The notes under the pieces were generated by a model. The model did no database searches, was not told where the DNA came from, and saw only the letters and a list, made by a program, of their open reading frames with translations. Positions 1 to 7,240 of a stretch of 39,118 nucleotides of DNA are shown piece after piece. Position numbers and translations under genes: made by a program. Within the stretch, counting starts at the first letter, position 1, and each line of letters begins with the position of its first letter. Source of the stretch: Pseudoflavonifractor capillosus (GTDB taxonomy: Bacteria > Bacillota > Clostridia > Oscillospirales > Oscillospiraceae). The stretch is taken from assembly GCF_016899775.1 (NCBI RefSeq), contig NZ_JACJJE010000029.1, forward strand, positions 1 to 39,118, read 5' to 3'.

Positions 1-78
1 CCTTCACTTTTCTTTTCCCTTTTTCTTACAAAATCCCTGTTTTCATCTCTTGAAAACAGGAGTTCTTTGACAGACTGA

Positions 79-115
79 AAGGCTCCCGTCCGCAGGACGG
101 GAGCCTTCGTCTTTC
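79..115 (+). terminator. Intrinsic terminator hairpin
   Basis: A perfect 13-bp stem (79-91 with 95-107, GCA loop) is followed on the plus strand by a T-rich stretch. The minus-strand side has no T tract, so it probably ends a plus-strand transcript entering from the left. A second inverted repeat (36-45 with 51-60) lies just upstream without a clear T run. Confidence 0.6.
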
Positions 116-267
116 TCTGCAAAAAGCGGGCCTAAAACTGGAAGGCAAAAATTTTCTCCTTCGGTGTACAAAAACCGGCACATAACGCGGCCCGTCCGGC
201 ATATAGTAGTCTGTATGCCGGCCTTGTGCCGGCGGATGAATTTTTAACATACGGAGGGATGAATTCC

Positions 268-381
268 ATGGAGGAAACCACTGTTGTTTATGGTACCGGC
301 TCACAGCAGCCCAGCCCCGCGCCCCTGGACCTGGACGATCTGATTTTCCAGGGGGAATATTGGTTCGCCAGCGACCGCTGA
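268..381 (+). CDS. Small 37-residue hypothetical protein
   Basis: An ATG at 268 is preceded by ACGGAGGGA at 8-nt spacing, and the frame runs 37 codons to TGA. The peptide begins MEETTVVYGTG, has a Pro/Ser/Gln stretch, then an acidic segment (LDLDDLIFQGEYWF) ending in Asp-Arg. It has no Cys, signal peptide or membrane segment. The leader before it can fold into CCGGCATA/TATGCCGG and GCCGGC/GCCGGC hairpins (about 196-235), and two hairpins (381-408, 441-492) follow the stop. This isolated transcription-unit layout and the good ribosome binding site support translation. I recognise no family. The acidic-aromatic tail after a variable head could suit a modified-peptide precursor, but no maturase gene is visible nearby. 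Chance ORF remains possible. Confidence 0.45.
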   Translation: MEETTVVYGTGSQQPSPAPLDLDDLIFQGEYWFASDR

Positions 382-408
382 GGTCCGTCTCCCTCGGGAG
401 ACGGACCT
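381..408 (+). terminator. Hairpin directly after the small ORF
   Basis: Twelve to thirteen paired bases around a tiny TC/CTCG loop start at the last base of the small ORF's stop codon. There is no T tract, so it may act as a 3' stabilising hairpin rather than a terminator on its own. Confidence 0.4.
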
Positions 409-440
409 TGGAGCGTCTGCCCAGGCGCCGGACATGGGAC

Positions 441-492
441 AAGCCGCCCACAGAATCAGAAATCTCCTGATTCTGTGGGCGGCTTGTTTTTT
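441..492 (+). terminator. Strong intrinsic terminator
   Basis: A 19-bp perfect stem (441-459 with 467-485) with a 7-nt loop is followed by GTTTTTT on the plus strand. It would end the small-ORF transcript before it runs into the convergent XRE gene at 524-886. Confidence 0.75.
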
Positions 493-523
493 GCGGAATA
501 CGGCCGGGTCCAGCCTTGTCTCC

Positions 524-886
524 TCACGGGGCGGGCTCACTCTGTCCGGCCCCGCCGGCCCGGTACCCCTTCAGAGCTGCCCGGGCGGCCCGGGCCACCG
601 CCAGAATGACCCGGCTCTGCTCCGGGTTACAGCCCGCCAGCACCTCGGCCAGCTCCTCCAGCTCCGGGGCCCGGTCCCCGCCGTCCTCCCGCAGCAGGTC
701 GTCCGTCCGCACCCCCAGGGCCTGGGCCAGGCGGAGAAACACCGGGAGGCTCAGCTTGGTGTTGCCCGTCTCAATGTGGCTCATGTGGGTGACGGAGATG
801 CCCACCCGCTCCGCCAGCGCCTCCTGGGAGAGGTCCTGAGCCCGCCGGAACGCCCGCACCCGCTGTCCGATTCTATAGTAGTCCAA
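524..886 (-). CDS. XRE-family helix-turn-helix regulator
   Basis: DNA-binding transcriptional regulator of the Cro/C1 (HTH_3) type, about 120 residues. The HTH sits near the N-terminus (LSQEALAERVGISVTHMSHIETG), with the usual S-x-x-x-L recognition region, followed by the LSLPVFLRLAQALGV helix pair. The rest is a charged and Ala-rich tail with no recognisable sensor domain. I chose the TTG at 886 because it follows GGGGGAGG at 7-nt spacing and gives the family-typical start LDYYRIGQRVR. An upstream TTG at 934 would extend it but has no good ribosome binding site. It is a single gene divergent from the efflux operon at 1229. It is not a MerR protein, so it does not explain the MerR-type promoter at 1022-1052. 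Its targets are unknown. Confidence 0.85.
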   Translation of the reverse strand: MDYYRIGQRVRAFRRAQDLSQEALAERVGISVTHMSHIETGNTKLSLPVFLRLAQALGVRTDDLLREDGGDRAPELEELAEVLAGCNPEQSRVILAVARAARAALKGYRAGGAGQSEPAP

Positions 887-1228
887 AGGAGTTCCTCCCC
901 CTGTATACGATTGATACTTGAATTGTAGCGGCAATTATGATAAGGTAAAATAAACTATATAGGCTAATTTATGCCTATGTAGTTTATCTGAACGATTTCC
1001 AAAGAATTCGCCGGAATTCCCTTGACCTTCTCCCTGGTGGAAGGTGTAAGGTACACAGGAGCCGGAAAATTTAATGAATTTTTTAGCTTTTCTTTTGGGA
1101 AAGCTAATGGTCTGGCGGTAAGATGGGACAAAAGCCCAGGAGGGTCCGGCCGTCTGTCCCAGACCGCCGTCCGGACCTGGAGTGGGCGGGAGAATCGCTT
1201 CAACTCGGTACATAAAGGAGTCAATGCC
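887..1228. other. Divergent intergenic region before the efflux operon
   Basis: This 342-nt gap holds the XRE gene's upstream sequence, the MerR-type promoter (1022-1052) and a roughly 170-nt untranslated leader. A 15-codon ATG frame at about 1073 has only a weakly placed AGGAG, so I do not call it. AAAGGAG at 1214-1220 is the ribosome binding site of the adaptor gene. Confidence 0.6.
1022..1052 (+). promoter_or_regulatory. MerR-type promoter with 19-bp spacer and dyad
   Basis: TTGACC (1022-1027) and TAAGGT (1047-1052) are separated by exactly 19 nt. An inverted repeat ACCTTC-N9-GAAGGT (1025-1045) lies between them. An over-long 19-20 bp spacer holding a dyad is the hallmark of promoters untwisted by MerR-family activators, and TAAGGT is the -10 of the classical mercury promoter. 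The first gene of the efflux operon starts 177 nt downstream, leaving a long 5' leader. The leader contains shorter inverted repeats, for example GGGACA/TGTCCC. No MerR gene lies in the window. Confidence 0.7.
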
Positions 1229-2872
1229 ATGGAAACCACACAAACTGCCCCGGAGACCACCCAGACCCCGGCGGCTCCGGAGACGGAGCCCGCCCCCCTG
1301 TGGACGGGGCCCAAGAAACGGCGCAAATGGATCAAGCACGTCCTTGTGATTGCGGCCGTGCTGGCCTTGCTGTTCTGGATCGTGGTCCGGCCCATGCTGG
1401 GCGGCACGGTCGCAGCGGCGGGGGCCTATCAGACCGCCCAGGTCCAGCGCCAGGACCTGACGGTATCGGTGTCCGGCTCGGGCACGGTCACCCCCATCGA
1501 GTCCTACCAGGTGTCCGCCCTGGTGACGGGAGAGATTCTGGAGTCCCCCTTTGAGGACGGGGACCAGGTGGAAAAGGATCAGCTCCTCTACCGCATCGAC
1601 CCGGGCAGCGCCCAGACCGCCCTCCAGCAGGCCCAGCTGTCGGTTCAGCAGGCCCAGATGAACTACGACACCCTGGCCAGCAGCCTCCAGGTGAAGGCCA
1701 TCGGCGGCGGGGTGGTCCAGACCCTCCACGTCCAGGAGGGGGACCTGGTCTCTGCCGGGACGGCCATCGCCGACATCACCGACACCTCCACCATGACCCT
1801 CACCGTGCCCTTCCAGGCCAGTGACGCCGCCCACATCTCCGTGGGCCAGACGGCCCAGATCACCCTGTCCGGCACCCTGGAGACCCTGTCCGGCACGGTG
1901 GAATCGGTGGCCTCCGCCGACCAGGTGGGGAACGGGGGCGCCCTGGTGCGGCAGGTGAAGATCCGCCTCACCAACCCCGGGGCCCTCACCGACGCCACCA
2001 CCGCCACCGCCCGGGTGGGCAGCTACGCCTGCGCGGCCGGCGGAACCCTCTCCCCCCGGCTGCGGCAGACTATCACCGCCGCCGCCAGCGGGGAGATCAC
2101 CAACCTGAACGTGTCCGTGGGCAGCCGGGTGTCCGCCGGGGCGGTGCTGGCCGCCATCGGGGGCGAGTCCGCGGAGAACTCCCTGGCCGACGCCGCCCTG
2201 GCCGTCCAGAACGCCCAGCTCTCCCTCCAGAGCGCCCAGGAGGCCCTGGACAGCTACACCATCACCTCCCCCATCTCAGGCACCGTCATTGAGAAGAACC
2301 TGAAGGCCGGGGACCAGCTCAACGGGGGCGACTCGGGGGCCATGGCGGTCATCTACGACCTGAGCCAGCTGGAGCTGCAGATGGACGTGAGCGAGCTGGA
2401 CATCGGCCAGATCCAGCCGGGGCAGACGGTGGAGATCACCGCCGAGGCCCTGCCCGGCCAGACCTTCACCGGCGTGGTGGAGAAGGTGAGCGTCAACGGC
2501 ACCACCACCGACGGCTTCACCACCTACCCGGTGACCATCCTCCTGTCGGAGTACGGGGACCTGAACCCCGGCATGAACGTGTCCGCCCACATCATCGTGG
2601 AGCGGTCAGAGAACGCCCTGTGCGTGCCCGCCGAAGCGGTGAACAGCGACGGCACCGTGCTGGTGGCCGGGGAGGGGGCCTTTGCCGAGGACGGCGTGAC
2701 CATCGCCGACCCCTCCGAAATCGAGAGCCGCCCGGTGACCCTGGGCCGGGGGAACCAGGATTATGTGGAGATCACCTCCGGCCTGGAGGAGGGGGAGACC
2801 GTCCTCCTGCCCATCCAGTCCACCGGCGGTATGCCCTCTGACGGTTCCGCCGCAGTTGCAGCAGCGGGGTGA
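1229..2872 (+). CDS. MacA/HlyD-like membrane fusion (adaptor) subunit of ABC exporter
   Basis: Extracytoplasmic adaptor of a MacAB/YknXYZ-type ABC exporter, 547 residues. ATG at 1229 follows AAAGGAG, and the longer frame upstream lacks a ribosome binding site. A Thr/Pro/Glu-rich cytoplasmic head (1-30) with a basic KKRRKW stop precedes one membrane helix (about 36-53). The outside part contains two adaptor-like units in tandem. One (about 70-265) has a biotinyl-lipoyl-like hairpin, a coiled Gln/Ala-rich segment and a beta-barrel segment. The second (about 275-475) has the same order, including TITSPISGTVIEKNLKAGD and a second Gln/Ala-rich helix. A C-terminal domain follows. Usual family members have one such unit in about 370-420 residues. 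It is the first gene of an operon with the ATPase (4-nt gap) and permease. The substrate is unknown. Confidence 0.88.
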   Translation: METTQTAPETTQTPAAPETEPAPLWTGPKKRRKWIKHVLVIAAVLALLFWIVVRPMLGGTVAAAGAYQTAQVQRQDLTVSVSGSGTVTPIESYQVSALVTGEILESPFEDGDQVEKDQLLYRIDPGSAQTALQQAQLSVQQAQMNYDTLASSLQVKAIGGGVVQTLHVQEGDLVSAGTAIADITDTSTMTLTVPFQASDAAHISVGQTAQITLSGTLETLSGTVESVASADQVGNGGALVRQVKIRLTNPGALTDATTATARVGSYACAAGGTLSPRLRQTITAAASGEITNLNVSVGSRVSAGAVLAAIGGESAENSLADAALAVQNAQLSLQSAQEALDSYTITSPISGTVIEKNLKAGDQLNGGDSGAMAVIYDLSQLELQMDVSELDIGQIQPGQTVEITAEALPGQTFTGVVEKVSVNGTTTDGFTTYPVTILLSEYGDLNPGMNVSAHIIVERSENALCVPAEAVNSDGTVLVAGEGAFAEDGVTIADPSEIESRPVTLGRGNQDYVEITSGLEEGETVLLPIQSTGGMPSDGSAAVAAAG

Positions 2873-2876
2873 GGGT

Positions 2877-3629
2877 ATGGCCCATCTGATTGAATTACGG
2901 AACGTGTATAAGATCTACCCCATGGGAGACGAGGCGGTCCACGCCCTGGACGGGGTGAGCCTCACCATCGACCAGGGGGAGTTCGTGGCCATCGTGGGCT
3001 CCTCCGGCTCCGGCAAGTCCACCGCCATGAACATTATCGGCTGTCTGGACGTGCCCACCTCGGGCACCTACCACCTGGGGGGCGTGGATGTGTCCACCAT
3101 GGACGACGACCAGCAGGCGGAGATCCGCAACAAGATGCTGGGGTTCATCTTCCAGCAGTACAACCTGATCCCCAAGCTCACCGTACTGGAAAACGTGGAG
3201 CTCCCCCTGCTGTATGCCGGGGTGCCCTCCGCCGAGCGGCGGGAGCGGGCGGTCCGGGCCCTGGGCCGGGTGGGGCTGGAGAGCAAGCAGAAGAACCTGC
3301 CCTCCCAGCTCTCCGGCGGCCAGCAGCAGCGGGTGTCCATTGCCCGGGCTCTGGCGGGGAACCCCTCGGTGATCCTGGCCGACGAGCCCACCGGAGCCCT
3401 GGACTCCCGCACCGGCCGGGAGGTGCTGGGTTTCCTCAAGAAGCTCAACCGGGAGGGGGACACGGTGGTCCTCATCACCCACGACAACTCTATCGCGGTG
3501 AAGGCCGACCGGATCATCCGCCTCCAGGACGGGAAAATCATCTACGACGGAGACGCCCACGACCCCCGGGCGGTGGTCCAGCCCGGCGAGGCCGGGGAAG
3601 AGGACGAGGAACAGGAGGTGGGGGCATGA
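2877..3629 (+). CDS. MacB-type ABC transporter ATPase
   Basis: ATP-binding subunit of the efflux ABC transporter, 250 residues, LolD/MacB/SalX class. Walker A GSSGSGKST is at 41-49, the Q-loop lies in FIFQQYNLIP, the signature LSGGQQQR is at about 145-152, Walker B VILADEPTGALD is at about 165-176, and the switch His is in VLITHD. The MNIIGCLD segment after Walker A is typical of this class. I start at ATG 2877, which sits just after the adaptor's stop with GAGGG upstream; the frame is open earlier but overlaps the adaptor. The acidic C-tail (GEAGEEDEEQE) is unusual but short. The permease start overlaps its stop by 4 nt (ATGA), so the two are translationally coupled. It is cytoplasmic and drives conformational change in the permease. 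Confidence 0.95.
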   Translation: MAHLIELRNVYKIYPMGDEAVHALDGVSLTIDQGEFVAIVGSSGSGKSTAMNIIGCLDVPTSGTYHLGGVDVSTMDDDQQAEIRNKMLGFIFQQYNLIPKLTVLENVELPLLYAGVPSAERRERAVRALGRVGLESKQKNLPSQLSGGQQQRVSIARALAGNPSVILADEPTGALDSRTGREVLGFLKKLNREGDTVVLITHDNSIAVKADRIIRLQDGKIIYDGDAHDPRAVVQPGEAGEEDEEQEVGA

Positions 3630-4882
3630 ACGCAGGACAGTCCTTCCGTCTGGCCATCAAGGCCCTGACCACCAGCAAGATGCGCTCCCTGCTCACCATG
3701 CTGGGCATCATCATCGGCGTGGCCTCGGTCATCGTCATCCTGGCTCTGGGCAACGGGGTCCAGGGGATGATCGACGAACAGGTGGATAAGCTGGGCATCA
3801 ATATGATGCAGACCTACGTATGGGGCCGGGGAGACGGCTCCACCATGGATCTGGATCCCTCGGACATGTACGACCTGGTGGAGGCCAACCCGGAGGTGCT
3901 CACCGGCGTGTCCCCCTATGTCTCCTTCCAGGCCACTCTGCGCCACGGGGACCAGAAATTTGACCAGACCCAGCTCTACGGAGTCAGCGAGGTCATGTTC
4001 AACAGCGACACCCAGTCCACCATGGACGGGGGTCAGAAGCTGACTCAGGGGCGGTTCCTCTCCTATTTGGACGTGGCCCGGCGGCAGAACGTGTGCGTCA
4101 TCGGGGCCTATCTGGCCCAGGAGGCCTTCGGGGGCGATGCCCAGGCCCTGGGGCAGACCCTGTCCATCAACGGCACCTCCTACACGGTCATCGGGGTGCT
4201 GGACCGGCTGAACACTACAACCGAAATGGCCGCAGGGGGCTCGGACGACCAGATCTACATCCCCTATGAGAACGCCCTGCAGATCATGGGGGCCCGGTAT
4301 GTGACCCTCTATGTGTTCACCAGCACCTCGGGGGAGACCGCCGCCCAGGCCAAAGCCATCATCGACGGCATGCTCTACGACCACTTCCAGGGGGACGAGG
4401 ACGCCTACTATACCACGACCATGGAGGAGCAGGCCAACCTCATCAACGCCATGATGGGGGTGGTCATGGGGGTGCTGGTGGCCATCGCCGCCATCTCCCT
4501 GCTGGTGGGCGGCATCGGTATTATGAACATCATGCTGGTGTCCGTCACCGAGCGCACCCGGGAGATCGGCATCCGGAAGTCCCTGGGGGCCAAGCGGAGA
4601 GACATCCGCAGCCAGTTCGTCATCGAGGCGGGGACCACCTCCGCCATCGGCGGGCTGCTGGGCATCGCCCTGGGCTGCCTGCTGGCCATGGGAGTGGGTT
4701 CTCTCATTGGGGCCATGCTCACCTCCCAGATGGGGGGCGGGGCCACCTTCTCCGCCACTCCCACCCTGGGGGCGGTGGCCATCAGCTTCGGGGTGTCCGT
4801 GGGCATCGGCGTGCTGTTCGGATACCTGCCCGCCAATAAGGCGGCCAAACTCAACCCCATCGACGCGCTGCGGTATGATTGA
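3626..4882 (+). CDS. MacB/FtsX-like ABC transporter permease
   Basis: Membrane subunit of the efflux ABC transporter, 418 residues. The N-terminal MacB_PCD region begins AIKALTTSKMRSLLTMLGIIIGVASVIVI, where the first membrane helix follows the family-typical K-x-R-S-x-L-T-x-L-G-I-x-I-G motif. A large outside domain (about 45-270) follows. Three C-terminal helices make up the FtsX domain, carrying the coupling motif SVTERTREIGIRKSLGAKRRDI. The length matches the four-helix single permease partnered with a separate ATPase, as in YknZ. ATG at 3626 overlaps the ATPase stop. It closes the operon; 128 nt with an inverted pair of palindromic repeats separates it from the SLH gene. Confidence 0.93.
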   Translation: MNAGQSFRLAIKALTTSKMRSLLTMLGIIIGVASVIVILALGNGVQGMIDEQVDKLGINMMQTYVWGRGDGSTMDLDPSDMYDLVEANPEVLTGVSPYVSFQATLRHGDQKFDQTQLYGVSEVMFNSDTQSTMDGGQKLTQGRFLSYLDVARRQNVCVIGAYLAQEAFGGDAQALGQTLSINGTSYTVIGVLDRLNTTTEMAAGGSDDQIYIPYENALQIMGARYVTLYVFTSTSGETAAQAKAIIDGMLYDHFQGDEDAYYTTTMEEQANLINAMMGVVMGVLVAIAAISLLVGGIGIMNIMLVSVTERTREIGIRKSLGAKRRDIRSQFVIEAGTTSAIGGLLGIALGCLLAMGVGSLIGAMLTSQMGGGATFSATPTLGAVAISFGVSVGIGVLFGYLPANKAAKLNPIDALRYD

Positions 4883-4914
4883 TTTTCCGCCTGTGCGGCA
4901 GCCGCATTTCATTT

Positions 4915-4984
4915 TGTAGGGGCGGATACCATCCGCCCGCACTGAAGTACGGACTAGTTCGGGCGGCTCATAGCCGCCCCTACA
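4915..4984. repeat. Inverted pair of GTAGGG-type palindromic repeats
   Basis: One palindrome runs forward (4915-4940) and a second in reverse (4961-4984). Each consists of TGTAGGGGCGG, a short loop, and CCGCCC. The paired tips differ between the two (GGAT/ATCC versus GCTA/TAGC style) while pairing is kept. It lies between the ABC permease and the SLH gene and could fold as a hairpin pair at the operon's 3' end. Confidence 0.75.
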
Positions 4985-5010
4985 TCCACATAAAAAGGAG
5001 CTGCAAATTG

Positions 5011-6870
5011 ATGAAAAGACGCATATTGACCGGCCTGCTGGCCTGCTGTCTCTCACTGTCCCTGGCCCTGCCCGGCTTTGCGGCGGGGGCCATTCCCTCC
5101 CCAGGGGAGGTGTCCCAGGTGGTCACCGCCCTGGGCATCTTGGACGGCAATTCCAGCGGCAGTCTGGAGCTGTCCCGGAACGTGACCCGGGCGGAGTTTA
5201 TTACCATGGCCCTGAAGGCCTCCCCCAACGGGGACCAGGTGGGAGAGGCCTCCACCTCCCCCTACCCGGACGTGCCCTACACCCACTGGGCGGCTGGCTA
5301 TGTGGAGGCCGCCGTGGCCGCCGGGCTGGTGACCGCCTACTCTGACGGCACCTTCCGCCCGGACAATCCCATCACCCTGGCGGAGGGGGCTACCATCGCC
5401 CTGGGGCTGCTGGGCTACACGGCGGAGGACTACTCCGGGGCCTACCCCACCCCCCAGATGGCCCTGTACCGGAGCAAGGGGCTGGACCAGGGGGTGTCCG
5501 CCCAGCGGGCGTCGGACTCCCTCACCCGGCAGGACGCCATGTACCTCTTCTATAATCTGATGACCGCAAACACCAAGGAGGGGAGCGTCTATGTGAGCCA
5601 GCTGGGCTACTCCCTCAACGCCGCCGGGGAGCTGGATCTAGTGGGCCTCATCAACGGGGAGATGCAGGGACCCCTGGTGGCCTCCGGCGACTGGCGCAGC
5701 TCCATCCCCTTCTCCCTGGAGGGGGTGACGGTGAACCGGAACGGGGCGGCCTCCAACCTGGGGGCCATCCAGGAGAACGACGTGATCTATTGGAATCAGT
5801 CCATGCGCACCCTGTGGGTGTCCTCGGAAAAGGTGATGGGGATTATCCAGTCCCTGGAGCCCTCCGCCTCCAACCCCACCTCGGTGCAGGTGCTGGGCCG
5901 CACCTATGAGATCGAGAGCGCCCAGGCCGCCCTGGCCCTGTCTGACCTGGGAACCTACGGGGTGGGGGATACGGTGACCCTCCTCCTGGGCCGCAGCGGC
6001 GGCGTGGCCGCGGTGGCCGGCCCCAGCGCGGTGAAAAACGAGCTGTGCGGCGTGGTCACCGAGACCCAGCGCAGCACCTACGACGACGGCCACGGCGGCA
6101 CCTACACCGCCGACATGGTGACCATCCTGGCCACCGACGGCAACACCTATCAGTACCAGTGGACCGCCAACTACCTGGAGGCGGGCGACCCGGTAGGGGT
6201 CAGCTTTGCCGCCGACGGCACAGTCACCCTGCGCCGCCTGAGCTCCACCGGCCTGTCCGGCGCTGTATCCAAGGACGGCTCCAAGGTGGGAGACGTGTCC
6301 TTCGCCGACGGGGCGGAGATCCTGGACGTCACCGGCAGCACCGCAGTGAAGATCTTCCCCAGCCGTCTGGCGGGCATGAACCTGACCCGGGACAACGTCA
6401 CCTACTACTCCCTCAATGGAAACGGGGAGATCGACCGGCTGATTCTGGACGACGCCACCGGCGACGCGGGCCAGTTCGGCGTGCTCATCCACATGGAGAC
6501 CATGGGCGAGGGGCTCAACAAGCTCTACTCCTATGAGTACGACCTGGGCGGCAGCGTCTATACCCTGCCCTCCATCACCACCAAATTCCCGGTGTCCACC
6601 GGCGGCATTCGCCTGGTGGGTGACCCCGCCGACCCCGACCGGCTGTACTCCCTCAACGAGGTGAAGGCCGACGGCATCAGCGGCAACACCCTGCGGGCGG
6701 GGAGCCGGAGCTACACCATCTCCGACCAAGTGGTGGTCTACGAGTACCGGGACCGCCAGTACTTCCCCTCCACCCTGGACCGGGTCCAGGAGCTGGGGCT
6801 GTCCCTCACCGGCTGGTACGACCGGCCGGAGAACCAGGGCGGCCGTATCCGGGTTATCGTGGCGCGGTAA
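5011..6870 (+). CDS. Secreted SLH-domain (S-layer homology) protein
   Basis: Exported cell-surface protein, 619 residues. ATG at 5011 follows AAAAAGGAG; earlier codons in the frame lack a ribosome binding site and run into repeat sequence. The signal peptide has a KRR n-region, a Leu/Cys-rich core and probable cleavage near FAAGA (about residue 25). SLH-like segments cover about 30-200: VTRAEFITMALKA, then FPDVP-like YPDVPYTHWAAGYVEAAVAAGLV with SDGTFRPDNPIT, then a third weaker one ending SLTRQDAMYLFYNLM. SLH triplets bind pyruvylated secondary wall polymer in the families studied. The remaining 400 residues are beta-rich with no recognised catalytic motif. It ends at a strong terminator. 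Its relation to the preceding exporter is unclear, and it may be a separate unit. Confidence 0.88.
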   Translation: MKRRILTGLLACCLSLSLALPGFAAGAIPSPGEVSQVVTALGILDGNSSGSLELSRNVTRAEFITMALKASPNGDQVGEASTSPYPDVPYTHWAAGYVEAAVAAGLVTAYSDGTFRPDNPITLAEGATIALGLLGYTAEDYSGAYPTPQMALYRSKGLDQGVSAQRASDSLTRQDAMYLFYNLMTANTKEGSVYVSQLGYSLNAAGELDLVGLINGEMQGPLVASGDWRSSIPFSLEGVTVNRNGAASNLGAIQENDVIYWNQSMRTLWVSSEKVMGIIQSLEPSASNPTSVQVLGRTYEIESAQAALALSDLGTYGVGDTVTLLLGRSGGVAAVAGPSAVKNELCGVVTETQRSTYDDGHGGTYTADMVTILATDGNTYQYQWTANYLEAGDPVGVSFAADGTVTLRRLSSTGLSGAVSKDGSKVGDVSFADGAEILDVTGSTAVKIFPSRLAGMNLTRDNVTYYSLNGNGEIDRLILDDATGDAGQFGVLIHMETMGEGLNKLYSYEYDLGGSVYTLPSITTKFPVSTGGIRLVGDPADPDRLYSLNEVKADGISGNTLRAGSRSYTISDQVVVYEYRDRQYFPSTLDRVQELGLSLTGWYDRPENQGGRIRVIVAR

Positions 6871-6885
6871 CGCTCCCATACAAGT

Positions 6886-6935
6886 AAAACGCGGAGAGAC
6901 GGGGCCATATTTCGGCCCCGTCTCTCCGCGTTTTT
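6886..6935 (+). terminator. Intrinsic terminator of the SLH gene
   Basis: A 21-bp perfect stem (6886-6906 with 6914-6934), 7-nt loop and T-run follow the stop codon by 15 nt. The AAAA at the foot makes it potentially bidirectional. Confidence 0.9.
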
Positions 6936-7240
6936 CCATTTATGAGGACGTTTCAATCCACTAAAACGAATGAATTTTGAATCAATCTTGCAATATCGGA
7001 ATAGGGTGGTGGAGCTACGCTTCTCTTGCTCCACATAGTGCAGAATAACAAATTGCTATATTTGCAGAAAAAATTAACAAAACTCCCGGTGAGGCAGAAA
7101 AATTTTTGTAGTATATTCCGAAATAGAATGATGTACATGATTTTTTGTAATTTCATAATTGACAAGTCACGCAAGTCGTCCTAAAATTTGTTGCACAACG
7201 TGCGAGCGACGCGTTTGGAAAATTGAGGAGGTGCGTGTTT
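6936..7240. other. AT-rich upstream region of the glutamate synthase-like operon
   Basis: This gap is strikingly AT-rich against its surroundings. It contains the consensus promoter at 7159-7187 and, overlapping the likely start of transcription, an imperfect dyad TTGCAC-AAC-GTGCGA (about 7190-7204). The remaining sequence shows no gene. Its length and composition suggest room for regulator binding, but I can identify no specific regulator. Confidence 0.5.
7159..7187 (+). promoter_or_regulatory. Sigma-A promoter of the glutamate synthase-like operon
   Basis: TTGACA (7159-7164) and TAAAAT (7182-7187) are separated by 17 nt, one mismatch from consensus. Transcription would start near 7194, giving a leader of under 50 nt before the GAGGAG ribosome binding site at 7225-7230. 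Confidence 0.8.

Noticed and set aside
1073-1120. Possible 15-codon leader peptide before the efflux operon
   Set aside because: The AGGAG is about 13 nt away and there is no downstream terminator/antiterminator pair that would make attenuation believable.
3542-5056. Long minus-strand open frame (504 codons) opposite the ABC permease
   Set aside because: Its product is His/Gly/Gln-rich low-complexity sequence typical of the reverse frame of a GC-rich gene; the plus-strand permease has clear family motifs.
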